Of a DNA stretch of 64,000 nucleotides, positions 18,104 to 25,661 are shown piece by piece. The notes beneath the pieces were generated by a model. The model did not search any database, had not been told where the DNA came from, and saw nothing but the letters and a program-made list of their open reading frames with translations. This DNA comes from CAZZDK01 sp964652235. Lineage in GTDB: Bacteria > Pseudomonadota > Alphaproteobacteria > UBA9219. Within the stretch, counting starts at the first letter, position 1, and each line of letters starts with the position of its first letter. The stretch is from positions 1-64,000 of the forward strand of contig CAZZDK010000002.1 of assembly GCA_964652235.1 (NCBI GenBank). The letters are read 5' to 3'. A program made the position numbers and the translations under genes.

Positions 18104-18671
18104 TTTTCTCGCCTCCGCAAGGACAGGAACCGCAGCGCCCGGTCTGCGAGCCGACTTTCGGCTTTCGCCCCTCGGCCAGATCGGTCAAAATCGCGCGCGC
18201 GCTTTCGGGCGTTAAATCCTCGTACATATCGTCGTTAATCTGCATGACCGGCGCGTTCACGCAGGCCCCGAGGCATTCGACCTCTTTAAGCGTAAACAGT
18301 TTGTCGGGCGTTGTTTCGCCGATCTTGATGCCGAGCTTCTCCTCGCACGCCTTCGCGATCGCCTGCCCGCCCGCCAGCCAACACGGCGTCGTGCGGCAAA
18401 GCTGGACGAGGTACTTTCCGACCGGCTCCAGATTGAACATCGTGTAAAACGAAGCGACCTCGAAAGCGCGGATGGCGGGCATTTCGAGCATTTCCGCGAT
18501 ATAGGCGATCGCCGCGCGGGGCAACCAGCCGCCATGCTGACGCTGCGCGAGCTCAAACAAAGGCAGCACCGCGCTGGCCTGCTTGCCGGGAGGATATTGG
18601 GCGATAATCTTCTTCGCCGCCGCGAGATTTTCAGCCGAGAAAAAGAAATGTTGAGGCTGGCAAAGGCTCAT
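18093..18671 (-). CDS. nuoE: NADH-quinone oxidoreductase subunit E
   Basis: 192 residues. A thioredoxin-like [2Fe-2S] subunit (cluster N1a) that partners NuoF. The cluster cysteines lie in CRTTPCWLAGG and CLGACVNAPVMQIN. A short cysteine- and lysine-containing tail (RCGSCPCGGEKNAR) extends past the fold, as in other alphaproteobacterial NuoE. The start overlaps the nuoD stop by four bases. Confidence 0.96.
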   Translation of the reverse strand: MSLCQPQHFFFSAENLAAAKKIIAQYPPGKQASAVLPLFELAQRQHGGWLPRAAIAYIAEMLEMPAIRAFEVASFYTMFNLEPVGKYLVQLCRTTPCWLAGGQAIAKACEEKLGIKIGETTPDKLFTLKEVECLGACVNAPVMQINDDMYEDLTPESARAILTDLAEGRKPKVGSQTGRCGSCPCGGEKNAR

Positions 18672-19885
18672 CGGTCGATCTCCCCGAACACGATATCCAG
18701 ACTCCCGATGATCGCCACGACGTCCGCGAGCATATGGCCCTTGGCCATCATGGGCAACGCCTGCAAATGCACGAAGCTCGGCGCGCGAATTTTGCAGCGA
18801 TAGGGCTTGTTCGATCCGTCCGCGACGAGATAAACGCCGAACTCGCCCTTTGGCGCTTCGACCGCCGTATAAGTCGCGCCCGCGGGCACGCGATAACCCT
18901 CGGTCGCCAGTTTGAAATGATGGATAAGCGCCTCCATCGAGCGCTCAATGTCCGCCCGGTCCGGAAAGGCCACTTTATAATCGTCCACCATCACGCGGCC
19001 TTTTTCCCTCTCGAGCGCCTCAAGGCATTGGGCCATGATCCGCAAGGATTGCCGCATTTCCTCCACGCGCACGAGATAGCGGGCATAGCAATCGCCCGTC
19101 TTGCCGACGGGAATGTCGAAGTCCATCTCCGCGTAAACGTCGTAAGGTTGGCTTTTGCGCAAATCCCACGCCACGCCGCTCGCCCGCAACATCGGGCCGG
19201 AAAAGCCCCAGGCGATGGCGTCTTCTTTCGAAACGATCCCTATATCGACGGTGCGTTGCTTGAAGATTCTGTTCTCGGTCAAAAGCGTTTCGAGATCGCG
19301 GATAAAAGAAGGAAACCCCTTAACGAAAAGGCGTATCTTGTCGATCAGCCCTTCCGGCAAATCTCGCGCCACGCCGCCCGGACGGATGTAATTGGCGTGC
19401 ATACGCGCGCCGGAAACGGCTTCGTAAAACTCCATGAGCTTCTCGCGCTCTTCGAAGCCCCAGAGGGAAGGCGTGATCGCGCCCAGGTCGAGAGCGAACG
19501 TCGTCAAAGCCAGCAAATGGTTCAAAAGCCGCGTGATCTCGGCGAAAAGCACGCGAATGTATTGAGCCCTCGGCGGCGGGGCGATGCCGAGCAGCTTTTC
19601 GACCGCAAGCGAGAAGCAATGTTCGGAGGCCATCGGCGTGACGTAATCAAGCCGGTCGAAATAAGGCAGAGCCTGCGCATAGGTCTTATGCTCGATGAGC
19701 TTTTCGGTGCCTCTGTGCAACATACCGATATGCGGGTCGGCGCGTTCGACGACCTCGCCGTCCATCTCAAGGATAAGCCGCAAAACGCCGTGCGCGGCAG
19801 GATGCTGCGGACCGAAATTGATCGTGAACGGCTCGCGCTCCGAGCCGTCTTTTTCCTTGATCTCAACGCGCACGGCCTCGGTCAT
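18668..19885 (-). CDS. nuoD: NADH-quinone oxidoreductase subunit D
   Basis: 405 residues. The 49-kDa subunit of complex I, which forms the quinone-reduction site with NuoB. GPQHPAAHGVLRL near the N-terminus holds the quinone-site histidine, and HIGMLHRGTEKLIE follows. Start is the ATG at 19883-19885, overlapping the nuoC stop as ATGA; the 13-residue upstream extension lies in nuoC. nuoC and nuoD are separate genes here, not fused as in E. coli. Confidence 0.97.
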   Translation of the reverse strand: MTEAVRVEIKEKDGSEREPFTINFGPQHPAAHGVLRLILEMDGEVVERADPHIGMLHRGTEKLIEHKTYAQALPYFDRLDYVTPMASEHCFSLAVEKLLGIAPPPRAQYIRVLFAEITRLLNHLLALTTFALDLGAITPSLWGFEEREKLMEFYEAVSGARMHANYIRPGGVARDLPEGLIDKIRLFVKGFPSFIRDLETLLTENRIFKQRTVDIGIVSKEDAIAWGFSGPMLRASGVAWDLRKSQPYDVYAEMDFDIPVGKTGDCYARYLVRVEEMRQSLRIMAQCLEALEREKGRVMVDDYKVAFPDRADIERSMEALIHHFKLATEGYRVPAGATYTAVEAPKGEFGVYLVADGSNKPYRCKIRAPSFVHLQALPMMAKGHMLADVVAIIGSLDIVFGEIDR

Positions 19886-20466
19886 ACCTCCCCCCTCTTC
19901 TGCACGTCGGTGAGGCCTTTCCAAGGGCTTTGCGCGTCAAAGGAACGGTAATCCTGCGGCAACGAGACGGGTTCTTCCACCACGCGGCGCAGCAAATCGT
20001 CGTAGCGTTTTTGCGTAAAGCCCGTGAGCGGAAAATCGCGGCGCAAAGGATGCCATTTGAACTCGTAATCCGTCAAAATCCGGCGCAAATCGGGGTGCCC
20101 CTCAAATACAATGCCGAACAGATCGAAAACCTCGCGCTCGAACCATCCGGCGGAAGGATAAATTTCGACAGCCGAAGGTACGGCGCCGTTTTCGTCCGTC
20201 CGCACCACGAGACGCAGACGCAGATTGTTTTTAAGGCTCAAGAGCTGATAGACGACCTCGAACCGCTCGGCCCTGTCCGGATAATCGGCCCCGCAAACGT
20301 CCATCAATTGATCCATCGCGAGAAACGGGTCGTCGCGCAAAGAGCGCAAGGCCTCGCGCAACCGCCCGCGTCGCACGAGAATTTCCGTCTCGCCCCGCTC
20401 GACACCCATAGCCAGAAAAGATTCGCCCAAAAGGCCTTTAATCGTAGCGAAAAGGAGCTCGCTCAT
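19882..20466 (-). CDS. nuoC: NADH-quinone oxidoreductase subunit C
   Basis: 194 residues. The 30-kDa subunit of the peripheral arm of complex I. The family signature EREVFDLFGIVFEGHPDLRRIL is followed by WHPLRRDFPLTG. The ATG at 20464-20466 has an AGGAG site at 20472-20476, right next to the assembly gap, so the gene itself is complete. An apparent fusion with nuoB across the N run is an artefact of the gap. Confidence 0.96.
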   Translation of the reverse strand: MSELLFATIKGLLGESFLAMGVERGETEILVRRGRLREALRSLRDDPFLAMDQLMDVCGADYPDRAERFEVVYQLLSLKNNLRLRLVVRTDENGAVPSAVEIYPSAGWFEREVFDLFGIVFEGHPDLRRILTDYEFKWHPLRRDFPLTGFTQKRYDDLLRRVVEEPVSLPQDYRSFDAQSPWKGLTDVQKRGEV

Positions 20467-20476
20467 GCGCTCTCCT

Positions 20477-20486
20477 NNNNNNNNNN
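20477..20486. other. Assembly gap (10 N)
   Basis: Ten undefined bases separate the 3' end of nuoB from the ribosome binding site of nuoC. The true length is unknown. NuoB proteins normally end a few residues after the last readable codon, so only a short piece is probably missing. Confidence 0.99.
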
Positions 20487-20979
20487 CGATAAAAGTCGCC
20501 TTGGCCCCGCGACGGATTCTGCGCTGAAGCTGCAAAAGCGCATAGACGAGCGCCTCCGCCGTGGGCGGACAACCGGGCACGTAAATATCGACGGGCACGA
20601 TTTTGTCGCAGCCGCGCACGACCGAATAGGAATAATGGTAATAACCGCCTCCGTTCGCGCAGCTTCCCATCGAGATGACCCAGCGCGGTTCCGGCATTTG
20701 ATCGTAAAGCGAGCGCAAAGCGGGCGCCATTTTGTTAGTCAATGTGCCCGCCACGATCATCACGTCGGACTGGCGCGGACTGGGCCGTGGCATCATGCCG
20801 AAACGGTCCAGATCGTACCGCGCCATGTAGGCGTGGATCATCTCGACCCCGCAGCAGGCGAGGCCGAACGTCATGGGCCAAAGAGAGCCCGTCCGCGCCC
20901 AGGCCAAAAGCTCGTCGAACTTGGCGAGCACGACGCCCTTAGGAGGAAGAAGCGGCTCTTGCGGCTTGATCAATCCCAT
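20487..20979 (-). CDS. nuoB: NADH-quinone oxidoreductase subunit B (3' end in gap)
   Basis: 164 residues are visible, and the C-terminus runs into the N gap. The 20-kDa subunit of complex I binds the last [4Fe-4S] cluster (N2). The cluster cysteines appear in GLACCGVEM, GSCANGGGYY and VPGCPPTAEAL. Start is the ATG at 20977-20979, which overlaps the nuoA end by 10 bases; an upstream extension lies within nuoA. Confidence 0.95.
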
Positions 20980-21338
20980 TCGAGCGCGCCTTTCTTCCAT
21001 TCATAAACGAAGCCAACTGTCAGGGCGGCCAGAAACAGCATCATGGAGCCGAAACCGAGCCATCCGATCGCGCCCAGGGAAACGGCCCAAGGAAACAAAA
21101 ACGCGACCTCGATATCGAAAATGATGAAAAGGATGGCGACCAGATAGAACCGCACATCGAACCGCGCCCGCGCGTCGGCAAAGGCCGGAAAACCGCATTC
21201 GTAGGGGGCGTTTTTTTCTTTGTCCGGGTTTTGCTTAGCCAAAAGAAAGGAAAGGACCAACGCCGCCACGGCCACGCCCATCGCCACGACCATAAAAACC
21301 GCAACCGGCAGATAGGCAACCAAAAGATCGTGGGACAC
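20970..21338 (-). CDS. nuoA: NADH-quinone oxidoreductase subunit A
   Basis: 122 residues with three membrane helices, the usual NuoA size. Conserved marks are NAPYECGF and RFYLVAILFIIFDIEVAFLFPW. No ATG exists at the expected place. The GTG at 21336-21338 (VSHDLLVAYLP) has an AGAGG site 8 bases upstream and is chosen. The open frame runs another 80 codons upstream but with non-NuoA sequence. First gene of the 14-gene nuo operon. Confidence 0.93.
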   Translation of the reverse strand: MSHDLLVAYLPVAVFMVVAMGVAVAALVLSFLLAKQNPDKEKNAPYECGFPAFADARARFDVRFYLVAILFIIFDIEVAFLFPWAVSLGAIGWLGFGSMMLFLAALTVGFVYEWKKGALEWD

Positions 21339-21468
21339 GGCAAGGACCTCTCTTAGCGCGCAGCAGGAGGGACAGCGACGCGACGCAAAAAGAGATTCGT
21401 ACGAACAGGAAAGAAAATCAAGGGGAAGGAACGGCAAGACATCCGAAGGCGCAAGGTTCTTCGGGAAG

Positions 21469-21500
21469 ACAAAAAAGCCCCCGTAAGGGGGCTTTTTTGT
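21469..21500. terminator. Intrinsic terminator hairpin upstream of nuoA
   Basis: Perfect 14-bp stem (21469-21482 and 21487-21500) with loop GTAA and A/T runs on both sides, so it could work on both strands. The hairpin is nearly a copy of the one following tRNA-Asp exactly 200 bases away. It separates the nuo operon from upstream transcription. Confidence 0.8.
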
Positions 21501-21725
21501 GAAATGGCGCGAGTGACGGGAATTGCAGAAACGCTCGATTCCTCGCGTTTCTGGCCTCCGGCCTCGCCTGCCACTCACTCTGTGAGTGACAGGTCTCGCG
21601 CCAAACGCCTCTCGGCGTTTGGTGAACCCGCTGTCTTGGGTTCAAGCCCCGACTCTTATTGTTATTTCACAAAAAAGCCCCCTTACGGGGGCTTTTTTGT
21701 GAAATGGCGCGAGTGACGGGACTTG
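21487..21725. repeat. 200-bp-spaced duplication of the tRNA-Asp 3' end and terminator, with hairpin-rich spacer
   Basis: The 35 bases 21487-21521 recur at 21687-21721. They hold half of a terminator hairpin plus the last ~17 bases of tRNA-Asp (minus strand). The spacer carries four more hairpins: 21526-21553 (CAGAAACGC/GCGTTTCTG), 21567-21593 (12-bp arms, one mismatch), 21601-21622 (CCAAACGCC/GGCGTTTGG) and 21624-21643 (GAACCC/GGGTTC). No gene was recognised in 21339-21704. It could be the scar of a small element inserted at the tRNA end. Confidence 0.75.
21664..21705. terminator. Terminator of tRNA-Asp
   Basis: A perfect 19-bp inverted repeat (21664-21682 and 21687-21705) with loop TTAC and flanking A/T runs. 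It begins at the encoded CCA of tRNA-Asp and is well placed to end that transcript. Confidence 0.85.
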
Positions 21726-21781
21726 AACCCGCGGCCTTCGGCGTGACAGGCCGACGCTCTAACCAACTGAGCTACACCCGC
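21705..21781 (-). tRNA. tRNA-Asp (GTC)
   Basis: 77 bases including the encoded CCA. The acceptor arms GCGGGTG and CACTCGC pair. The D arm AGCTCAGTTGGTTAGAGC, the anticodon loop CTGTCAC with anticodon GTC, and the T arm GGGTTCAAGTCCC are all regular. G is the discriminator. Its 3' end is partially duplicated 200 bases away. Confidence 0.96.
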
Positions 21782-21786
21782 GCGTT

Positions 21787-21821
21787 GGAGGGGGCCAGCT
21801 TTAGGGCAAGCGGCCCCCTCC
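21787..21821. terminator. GC-rich hairpin after the secreted-protein gene
   Basis: Perfect 10-bp stem GGAGGGGGCC / GGCCCCCTCC (21787-21796 and 21812-21821). It lies between the stop of the minus-strand gene at 21867 and the start of tRNA-Asp. No T run follows, so termination is plausible but not certain. Confidence 0.45.
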
Positions 21822-21866
21822 TGTCAACCGTTTCAAAGTCCGCCGGAAAAGAGCGCCGTTAACCTT

Positions 21867-22409
21867 TTATCTCTCGCATTTAGCATAGCAAGCAAGAAAG
21901 GCGACCGTTCCGTCCCCACGTTCGCACTCCCACCCCGTTACCGGGCTGGGCATTGCCCCGCCCGAAGCGCCCAAAGGCCTGCTCTTAGAAATTCTGCCCG
22001 AGCTGGCGCCCTCGCAGCCGCCGGTCACAATAGTCATACCGTTCGGACAAACGACAGAACAACGCTGCGCCGTCGTGAAATTGCTGACCCAGATCGTCGT
22101 TTTCGCCGCTGTCGTCAAACTGACCCAGGAAGAGCCGTTGCACCCCTGAAAATCGGCGCCTGTCCAACGGATCGTTCCCGCCCGTTCGGCGTCGCACAAA
22201 TCGGCGCCTCCGATTTTTACCCCGCCCGTCACGTCCAAAACGGCCTGCGGGTCCGTGTTGCCGATCCCGACGCCGGTGCTGGTGACTTGCATGATCCGGG
22301 TCCCGCCGACGCTGATGGGCAAGGGATCGCCGGTCGTGTCAAGTCCTCCTTCGGCCAAAGCCTGCGTGGAGAAGAAAAAGCAGACCAGAAGAAAAAGGAA
22401 ACGCGACAT
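21867..22409 (-). CDS. Secreted hypothetical protein with GIGNTDP-type motif
   Basis: 180 residues with a clear signal peptide (SRFLFLLVCFFFSTQALA). After it comes VGIGNTDPQAVLDVTGGVKIGG, a phrase found before tail-fibre-like and peptidase S74 type regions of surface proteins. The rest is rich in Gly, Ser and Thr with about seven cysteines, including a WTGADFQGCNGSSWVSL segment typical of these small exported proteins. The precise function is unknown. It is divergent from lysA across 87 bases. Confidence 0.7.
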   Translation of the reverse strand: MSRFLFLLVCFFFSTQALAEGGLDTTGDPLPISVGGTRIMQVTSTGVGIGNTDPQAVLDVTGGVKIGGADLCDAERAGTIRWTGADFQGCNGSSWVSLTTAAKTTIWVSNFTTAQRCSVVCPNGMTIVTGGCEGASSGRISKSRPLGASGGAMPSPVTGWECERGDGTVAFLACYAKCER

Positions 22410-22496
22410 GGATCCTCCTTATTGATGAAAGGGGCCAAAAAGTGTAGGGTTCCAACCCTTAATAAAAAGGTAATGACCTGCAATCGACGGAAAAAC

Positions 22497-23774
22497 ATGA
22501 CAAACGATCTCGGCGCGCTGAATACTCCTATCAAAATGAAGGCAGAGGCTTTCGAGATTCAGGGGCTTTCCCTCGCCTCCCTATGCGAGACGTATCCGAC
22601 GCCTTTTTACCTTTACGACCTGAACCACGCCCTTGGTCGCTACGATTATCTGCGCCGCATTTTCGAATGGCCGCGCGTTAAGATTCATTACGCCATGAAG
22701 GCGAACGCCAATCCGCACCTTTTGCTGGCCCTTAAAAATATCGGCGCGCGTCTTGATACGGTCAGCCCCGCCGAGGTTCTTTTGGCGCTCAAGCTCGGTT
22801 TCAAAAAGGAAGACCTTCTCTACACCGCCAACAACATGACGGACGAAGAGATTCTTCTTCTCAAAGGACAGGGCGTCTTGTTCAACATCGACTCCCTGTC
22901 GGGCCTGCGTCGTTATGCCTCTTTATGTCCGAACACCGAGGTCTGCCTGCGCTTCAACGCGGACGTCGTGGCGGGCGAGAATGCGAAAGTCCAAACGGGC
23001 GGCGATAAGACCAAGTTCGGCATCCGGCTGGAGAACGTCGGCGAGGCCCTGGACATCGCGGCGGCGGCACGACTGACCATCGTGGGGCTGCACGAACATA
23101 CGGGCAGCGGCATCGCCGATCCGGAAAAGTTCGTCGAAGGCATGAAAAACCTGCTCTCCATCGCCAAACGCGAATGGTTTCCGGCTCTGCGTTTTGTGGA
23201 TTTCGGCGGCGGTTTCAAGGTTCCCTACCGTCCCGATGAAAGGCAAATCGATTACGACGATTTCGGACGCCGCGCGAGCGCGCTGTTTTCTTCCTTCTGC
23301 GCCGAATACGGGCGCGAGCTTGATTTGTATTTCGAGCCGGGAAAATTCGTGGCGGCGGAATGCGGAATTCTTGTCACGCGTGTCAATTCGCTGATCCGCA
23401 ACAAAGCGCGCCTGATTGCCGGAACGGATTCGGGCTTCTCGCACTTGATCCGACCCGTTTTGTACGACGCCTATCATCACATCCTAAACATCTCGAATCC
23501 AAACGGCCCTCTTCAAACCTACGACGTTTGCGGCAATATCTGCGAAACGGGCGATCTGTTCGCCTCGGACCGCCTATTGCCGGAAATCAGGGAAGGCGAT
23601 GTTCTCGCCATCCTGAACGCCGGAGCCTACGGCTACACGATGGGCTCGCTCTATAATCTGCGCCCCATGCCCGCCGAAATAGCCGTGCAAGACGGACGCG
23701 CCTTTATTTCAAGGCCGCGCGTTTCGCATGAGGACCTTGCGAGCGCCTGCTGCCCTAAAGACATCCCAGCCTAA
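22497..23774 (+). CDS. lysA: Diaminopimelate decarboxylase
   Basis: 425 residues from the ATG at 22497. A PLP-dependent fold type III enzyme converting meso-diaminopimelate to lysine. The PLP lysine is K68 in VKIHYAMKANANPHLL. HEHTGSG, FVDFGGGF, YFEPGKFVAAECG and the active-site CETGDLF motif follow in the right order. The frame is open 70 codons further upstream, but that region overlaps the divergent secreted-protein gene. The stop overlaps the cimA stop by 20 bases on the opposite strand. Confidence 0.93.
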   Translation: MTNDLGALNTPIKMKAEAFEIQGLSLASLCETYPTPFYLYDLNHALGRYDYLRRIFEWPRVKIHYAMKANANPHLLLALKNIGARLDTVSPAEVLLALKLGFKKEDLLYTANNMTDEEILLLKGQGVLFNIDSLSGLRRYASLCPNTEVCLRFNADVVAGENAKVQTGGDKTKFGIRLENVGEALDIAAAARLTIVGLHEHTGSGIADPEKFVEGMKNLLSIAKREWFPALRFVDFGGGFKVPYRPDERQIDYDDFGRRASALFSSFCAEYGRELDLYFEPGKFVAAECGILVTRVNSLIRNKARLIAGTDSGFSHLIRPVLYDAYHHILNISNPNGPLQTYDVCGNICETGDLFASDRLLPEIREGDVLAILNAGAYGYTMGSLYNLRPMPAEIAVQDGRAFISRPRVSHEDLASACCPKDIPA

Positions 23775-25338
23775 ATGCGTAGGAATCCAGCAGCGCCTCC
23801 AGCGAAGCGGCGATGATGTTGGTGGACACGCCGACGGTCGTCCAGCTTGTGTTCAAGGAACGATCCTCGGATTCCAAAAGCACGCGGGTGACGGCGCCTG
23901 TCGCCGCGCCCGTATCGAGAATACGCACGCGGAAGTCGGTCAGATGAACGGCGTCGAGCGCCGGGAAAGAGGGAACGAGCGCTTTCCTCAAAGCTTGATC
24001 TAAGGCGTGAACGGGGCCGTTGCCTTCGGCGGAGGCGCTTTTGACCTCCTGTCCGATCCGTAAACGAACTTCGGCCTGCACCGTCACGTCGCAGCCGTTT
24101 TCAGGGGTCCGAACACCGCGCGTGTGGGCATCAAAACTTTCCAGGACAAACGCCTCCTGCAACCTGCCCAAACGCCGCAAAGCCAGAACGGCGAAACTTC
24201 CCACCGCGTGATCGTAAGCGTAGCCGCGTGCTTCCCGCTTTTTGACAGCCTCAAGGAGCCCAGGCAATTCGGGGGCCTTATCATCTACTTCAATGTTCAG
24301 GGCCTTAAGTTGCGCCCGGACATTCGATTGCCCGGCCTGCTGCGACATCAGAACTTCGCGCCCGTTGCCGACCAGCGCGGGGTCCATATGTTCATAAAGA
24401 GAAGGATTCTTGGCCACGGCGGAGGCATGAAGCCCGCCCTTGTGCGCGAACGCCGCTGCGCCGACATAAGGCGCGCCGGGATCGCCATCGCGGTCCAAAA
24501 GCGCGTTGAACCGGCGGCTGAAATCCGTCAATCCCCGTAACTTCTCTTTCGAAAGGCCGACATCGAATCCCATCCGTTTCATCAAAGAGGGGATAAGCGT
24601 GAAAAGATCGGCATTGCCGCATCTTTCGCCAAGACCGCCTAACGTGCCCTGAATCATGCGGCAACCCGACCGCGCGGCTGCAAGGCTATTCGCTGTCGCA
24701 TTACCCGTATCGTTATGTCCGTGGAAACCAAGTTGATGGGTCGGCACAAAAGAGGAAATGTCGCCGACGATGGAAGCGACCTCGTGCGGCAAGGCGCCGC
24801 CGTTCGTGTCGCACAAAACGGCCCACCGCGCCCCGGCCTCAAGCGCCGCGCGCAGGCAAGCGACGGCATAGCGGGGATTGGATTTGTAACCGTCAAAGAA
24901 ATGCTCGGCGTCGAACAAAGCTTCTTTGCCGCGCTTGACTGCCTCTTCAAGCGAGGTACGGATCAGATCGAGGTTCTCCTCAAGGCTCACGCCCAAAGCG
25001 TCTTTAACGTGAAAATCCCATGTCTTGCCGACAAGACAAACGGCCTTGGCCGGGCTGTTTAGAACCGCCTGCAGACCCGGATCGTCCGAGGCCGAAAAAC
25101 CGGGACGTCGCGTCATGCCGAAAGCCGTAAAACGGGATTTTTGCATGGCCGGGGGGCTTGCGAAAAATTCCGTATCGACAGGATTGGCGCCCGGCCAGCC
25201 GCCCTCGACATAATCCATGCCGAACGAATCCAGCCAAGTCGCCAGCGTTTTTTTGTCCTTGAGGGAAAAATCGACCCCGCGCGTCTGCGCGCCGTCGCGA
25301 AGCGTCGTGTCGTAAAGATAAAGCCGTTGCGAAACCAT
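23755..25338 (-). CDS. cimA: (R)-citramalate synthase
   Basis: 527 residues. Condenses pyruvate and acetyl-CoA to citramalate, the threonine-independent entry to isoleucine. The metal-binding DTTLRDGAQTRGV motif starts at residue 10. FGMDYVEGGWPGANP and GFHGHNDTGNATAN belong to the DRE-TIM barrel, and a LeuA-type allosteric dimer domain lies at the C-terminus (from about 400). The CimA call over isopropylmalate synthase rests on the long length and the GWPGANP-type substrate loop. A candidate leader ORF with four Ile codons lies just upstream. Confidence 0.93.
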   Translation of the reverse strand: MVSQRLYLYDTTLRDGAQTRGVDFSLKDKKTLATWLDSFGMDYVEGGWPGANPVDTEFFASPPAMQKSRFTAFGMTRRPGFSASDDPGLQAVLNSPAKAVCLVGKTWDFHVKDALGVSLEENLDLIRTSLEEAVKRGKEALFDAEHFFDGYKSNPRYAVACLRAALEAGARWAVLCDTNGGALPHEVASIVGDISSFVPTHQLGFHGHNDTGNATANSLAAARSGCRMIQGTLGGLGERCGNADLFTLIPSLMKRMGFDVGLSKEKLRGLTDFSRRFNALLDRDGDPGAPYVGAAAFAHKGGLHASAVAKNPSLYEHMDPALVGNGREVLMSQQAGQSNVRAQLKALNIEVDDKAPELPGLLEAVKKREARGYAYDHAVGSFAVLALRRLGRLQEAFVLESFDAHTRGVRTPENGCDVTVQAEVRLRIGQEVKSASAEGNGPVHALDQALRKALVPSFPALDAVHLTDFRVRILDTGAATGAVTRVLLESEDRSLNTSWTTVGVSTNIIAASLEALLDSYAFRLGCL

Positions 25339-25409
25339 AGGAACCCTTGCCCTGAGCTAAGGAAACGAAAGAGACGAATTGTAAGGATGAGCCGCGTTGA
25401 TGTTCCTGC

Positions 25410-25514
25410 TTACGCAGGAATAATAATAATCGCGGCGATCAGGGCGAGCGCGGAGGGCCGGGCCGCAAAAGCGGGCCTGAGGGTCTCTCTCAACAAAGGT
25501 TGAACATCGCGCAT
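25410..25514 (-). CDS. Putative branched-chain leader peptide of cimA (34 aa)
   Basis: A 34-codon ORF ending ...LALIAAIIIIPA-stop: an ATC and four successive ATT (Ile) codons (25419-25430) near its end, plus five Leu codons. It sits 71 bases before cimA. A promoter (25522-25550) places the expected transcript start at or one base before its ATG, so it would be read leaderless. The Ile codons lie between GCCGCG (25431-25436) and CGCGGC (25391-25396), which can pair, with an inner hairpin at 25403-25420. No T-run terminator is visible. The gene call is inference from codons and position. Confidence 0.45.
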   Translation of the reverse strand: MRDVQPLLRETLRPAFAARPSALALIAAIIIIPA

Positions 25515-25521
25515 GGCGAGC

Positions 25522-25550
25522 AGGATAAGATAAAGGGAGAGGCTTTGCAA
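25522..25550 (-). promoter_or_regulatory. Probable cimA promoter
   Basis: Minus-strand TTGCAA (25545-25550) and TATCCT (25522-25527) with a 17-base spacer. The predicted start at 25514-25515 coincides with the ATG of the leader ORF. The rest of 25339-25661 holds only the leader ORF, its hairpins and the upstream region of the divergent gene at 25662. Confidence 0.5.
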
Positions 25551-25661
25551 AGACTTTGTTATTCCTTTCATCTTTTAAGGATTAACCATCGCGCTTTATC
25601 TTGGGAAACTAAAAACATTCTGCTATCCGTAGAGCATAAGGTTTTCAAAAGAACATATGAC

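Noticed and set aside
15705..19951. Plus-strand ORFs of 460, 291 and 405 codons opposite nuoG, nuoF and nuoD
   Set aside because: No family resemblance and composition typical of antisense shadows; the nuo genes explain this stretch fully.
21418..21862. Several ORFs of 66-75 codons around tRNA-Asp
   Set aside because: They translate the tRNA and terminator hairpins (KKPPYGGFF, MARVTGLEPAAFG), a common false ORF pattern.
22287..22496. Extended N-terminus of lysA from 22287
   Set aside because: The extra 70 residues overlap the signal-peptide region of the divergent secreted-protein gene and have no LysA similarity.
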